The translations under genes and the position numbers were made by a program. This document shows positions 34,770-36,368 of a stretch of DNA of 36,368 nucleotides, piece after piece; position 1 is the stretch's first letter; each line of letters opens with the position of its first letter. The stretch comes from Eubacteriaceae bacterium (GTDB lineage Bacteria > Bacillota > Clostridia > Lachnospirales > Lachnospiraceae): contig CAJTCR010000051.1 of the NCBI GenBank assembly GCA_910574915.1, positions 1 through 36,368 on the forward strand, written 5' to 3'. The notes below the pieces were generated by a model. The model had not been told where the DNA came from and did not search any database. It saw nothing but the letters and a program-made list of their open reading frames with translations.

Positions 34770-35126
34770 TTATTTCATCATTATATTACCAAAAATATTA
34801 GCCAACGTACCTGTAAGAAGATTCGGCAGATATTGTTTCAGAATCTCTCTTGCAGGGAATCTGCTTTGTTGTACATCTGCAAGTAGATTTCTAATTTCCT
34901 CATATTCCTCTCCTGTTTTTTCCAATAGCTGTGCCTGATCTTTTAACTTGCTTAATAATTCATCAATTTGCACATCCGTCAGATTGTTTAGAAACTCGGC
35001 CTCATCTTTTATTTCTACACGATCCATTCCAACATTTATATCGCTTATGCTGCTAACAGTCATGTTACTTAAAACTTTTGCTTTATCACTGATTTTTGTA
35101 TTGGCCATATTTATTTTTATATCCAT
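34770..35126 (-). CDS. Unrecognised 118-residue protein, motif-sharing partner of the 35407-35877 gene
   Basis: The ATG at 35126 follows GGAGGTAACAC. The N-terminal 40 residues (IKINMANTKISDKAKVLSNM and on) look like short beta repeats. The middle (about 45-95) is a charged helical region, LTDVQIDELLSKLKDQAQLL and then EEYEEIRNLL. The C-terminal ~25 residues (LKQYLPNLLTGTLANIFGNI) look amphipathic and could touch a membrane. It has no signal peptide. It is 280 bp from a same-strand membrane protein gene whose C-terminus repeats the IN.NNS.IS.NA..LNDM motif. I do not know the family. The insertion sequence lies 6 bp after its stop, so a natural C-terminus is probable but not certain. Confidence 0.65.
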   Translation of the reverse strand: MDIKINMANTKISDKAKVLSNMTVSSISDINVGMDRVEIKDEAEFLNNLTDVQIDELLSKLKDQAQLLEKTGEEYEEIRNLLADVQQSRFPAREILKQYLPNLLTGTLANIFGNIMMK

Positions 35127-35406
35127 GTGTTACCTCCGTTTGTAAACCTAGCAGTATAAAACCTACGGCTTGCCAGATTGGCATAAGCCCAGTAAAGTCA
35201 ATTCCTTCGAGGTTTTTTCTCCCCAAAATTCTCTCCCCCTTTTCCATACTCTTAATGCTCAGTTATTTCGCTTCCGGATTCCTGTCAAAGCTGAAAGCCC
35301 ATTGATTTCAGCTTTGACAGGAATTTTCGAAGCACATATTATAATGGCTATAGAAAGAACAAATAGGGATGTTTTTTCATACAAAGCTTTCTCTATCGCA
35401 AACCTA
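35127..35406. other. Intergenic gap between the two unrecognised genes
   Basis: It contains the perfect hairpin listed at 35278-35324. A 53-codon minus-strand frame (35086-35247, starting MEKGERILGRKNLEGIDF) overlaps the next gene start and has only a weak ribosome site; I do not call it a gene. Confidence 0.4.
35278..35324. repeat. Perfect 19-bp inverted repeat with 9-nt loop
   Basis: ATTCCTGTCAAAGCTGAAA (35278-35296) pairs fully with the segment at 35306-35324. Neither strand has a strong T-run after the stem (TTTTCG on plus, CCGGAAG on minus), so an ordinary terminator is not the best reading. A regulatory hairpin or transposon scar fits. Confidence 0.75.
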
Positions 35407-35877
35407 TCAAGAAACAAACATGTCATTTAATATTCTGGCATTCCCGCTTATGGTACTGTTGTTAATATTAATTTTCACATGACGATCTTCTTTTCCTCCC
35501 TCAGCTATAATAGAACTCAACACACCGAATACTTGATTAAGAAATTTCTGATCATTAAACAGGAAACTAAATGTTATACCAGAATTCATGAGGATAATCA
35601 AATTTCTCTGCATTTTTAAATTTTCATTTTTCTGATACCAATAGTATATAATACCTATTGCAACGGCAATAAACACAACAGCTGCCAGCCATGAAGTCAC
35701 AAAAGCACCTATACCTGCCAAGAATACCAAAAGCACCCAGGTTGGAAAAGACATAAGTTCTAACGGTACAGTAGATACGCTTGAAACATTTGACAATTGA
35801 AGTACTGAATCTTTCCATGCCATAATATTTCCAGCAATCATCAACTGAGGTGTAATAATGTTTTTCTCTTTTTTCAT
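35407..35877 (-). CDS. Unrecognised 156-residue membrane protein with two membrane segments
   Basis: The ATG at 35877 follows AAAGGAGAAATGACA. Residues 5-40 (NIITPQLMIAGNIMAWKDSV, then LQLSNVSSVSTV) look like beta strands before a membrane hairpin at about 46-62 (WVLLVFLAGIGAFVTSW) and 64-80 (AAVVFIAVAIGIIYYWY). This layout recalls small PH-like two-helix proteins such as DUF6232, from memory and unchecked. A cytoplasmic beta segment follows (IILMNSGITFSFLFNDQKFL). The last residues, VKININNSTISGNARILNDM, match the N-terminal motif of the neighbouring 118-residue protein. Function unknown. Confidence 0.7.
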   Translation of the reverse strand: MKKEKNIITPQLMIAGNIMAWKDSVLQLSNVSSVSTVPLELMSFPTWVLLVFLAGIGAFVTSWLAAVVFIAVAIGIIYYWYQKNENLKMQRNLIILMNSGITFSFLFNDQKFLNQVFGVLSSIIAEGGKEDRHVKININNSTISGNARILNDMFVS

Positions 35878-36222
35878 TTGTCATTTCTCCTTTGAACTAC
35901 AATATTTTTGTTCTGTATTTATAGTTTTTTAATATTATACTATAACCTCAATTTATTTAAAGACTTTTTTTAATTTCCTACAGAACTGTTATCATTAACC
36001 ATTACATCGCTTTACTCAATATAAATCTAATTACAGCAAGACTGCGATTAATCAAAGCTATAAAGTTTAACCTGAGTCCGTGAACCAATTGGATGAAGAT
36101 ATCCTGGAAAGTTTGAAAATACTATGATTGAGATAGTATATTTCACCAAATTCTTTCACATTTTTATGAAATAGATTTAAGGATATATACTCCAAAAACC
36201 CTTGATTTTACGGTGATAAGGA
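35878..36222. other. AT-rich non-coding stretch between the small membrane gene and IS66
   Basis: I see no gene here. A TATAAT box at 35934-35939 on the minus strand could serve the 35407-35877 gene, but no acceptable -35 box precedes it. Confidence 0.45.
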
Positions 36223-36253
36223 GTAAACGGTAGATAGTGCGTACCTATACAAA

Positions 36254-36294
36254 ACTGGAGCAAACCTGTAAGATAGAAACAGATTTGCTCCAGT
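36254..36294 (-). terminator. Terminator of the IS66 transposase gene
   Basis: ACTGGAGCAAA pairs perfectly with TTTGCTCCAGT (11 bp) around a 19-base loop. On the minus strand TTTTGTATAGG follows. It lies just behind the transposase stop codon. Confidence 0.7.
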
Positions 36295-36295
36295 C

Positions 36296-36368
36296 TTATT
36301 TCAATTCATTCTTACCAGTCTTCCGGCAGTTCTCCGGCAGGCTTGGTGACCAGGGGAGCAGGTCATCC
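36296..36368 (-). CDS. IS66-family transposase, C-terminal end (partial)
   Basis: Only the last 23 codons are in the window. They read DLLPWSPSLPENCRKTGKNE and then LK before the stop at 36296. The LLPWSxxLPxxCR motif is the typical C-terminus of IS66 transposases (TnpC). The catalytic domain lies outside the window to the right. Confidence 0.75.
   Translation of the reverse strand, partial: DDLLPWSPSLPENCRKTGKNELK

Larger units (their letters stand above)
36223..36368 (-). mobile_element. IS66-family insertion sequence, one end (continues out of window)
   Basis: A candidate terminal sequence GTAAACGGTAGATAGTGCG begins at 36223; IS66 elements typically start with GTAA. Inside it lie a hairpin terminator and the 3' end of a transposase gene. 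The other end is outside the window. Confidence 0.6.

Noticed and set aside
35086..35247. 53-codon minus-strand frame MEKGERILGRKNLEGIDF...
   Set aside because: It overlaps the better-supported start at 35126, has only a weak ribosome site, and shows no family motif.

Overview
The window looks like a chromosomal segment of an anaerobic, spore-lineage Firmicute, most likely family Lachnospiraceae (Blautia/Dorea-like). This rests on the mix of formate-tetrahydrofolate ligase, a DUF1667-type glycerol-3-phosphate dehydrogenase cluster, GH25 lysozyme, YkuD transpeptidase, DUF1836 and YerC proteins, strong AGGAGG ribosome sites, and Tn1549-like conjugative-element debris. Genus is an inference from protein style only. 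No rRNA, tRNA or CRISPR array was recognised.

Positions 1-24,830 are ordinary chromosome. At the left edge is the 5' end of a group IIC intron, minus strand, sitting directly behind a rho-independent terminator. Then come an acidic single-pass membrane protein, pcrA, a DUF1836 protein, yerC, a secreted GH25 lysozyme, a soluble PocR-type chemoreceptor-like protein and a DUF3810 membrane metallopeptidase-like protein. Next is fhs, flanked by three copies of a roughly 320-bp palindromic element (two upstream, one directly behind the stop codon). An L,D-transpeptidase follows, then a five-gene glycerol operon (glpK, two flavoprotein subunits, a DUF1667 Fe-S protein and an AI-2E family membrane protein), a PTS EIIBCA permease with a HAD phosphatase, an AraC-type regulator lacking its sensor domain, a MATE exporter, and an ECF-like sigma factor with an unusual C-terminal extension.

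Positions 24,830-36,368 are accessory DNA, more AT-rich, assembled from broken mobile elements. There is a MITE-like palindrome, a chimeric aldo/keto reductase tail, a VirB4 (TraE) ATPase remnant that has lost its P-loop, and a TetR gene with its operator followed by a truncated alpha/beta hydrolase. The intact core of this region is a six-gene cassette: a LanFEG-type ABC transporter, a NisI-like duplicated lipoprotein, and a response regulator/histidine kinase pair. It resembles stand-alone lantibiotic sensing-and-immunity systems (nisin immunity NisFEG/NisI with NisRK, or C. difficile CprABC/CprRK), with no lantibiotic biosynthesis genes in view. A frameshifted C-terminal half of a large serine recombinase, an IS4-like insertion sequence, and a pair of unrecognised small genes follow. 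The window ends in the 3' end of an IS66-family transposase.

The best candidates for undescribed biology are the ~320-bp palindromic element, whose two arms change together between copies, and the two small genes at 34770-35877, which share a short beta-strand-like motif although one is a membrane protein and the other is not. All family assignments come from reading motifs by eye; no database search was run.
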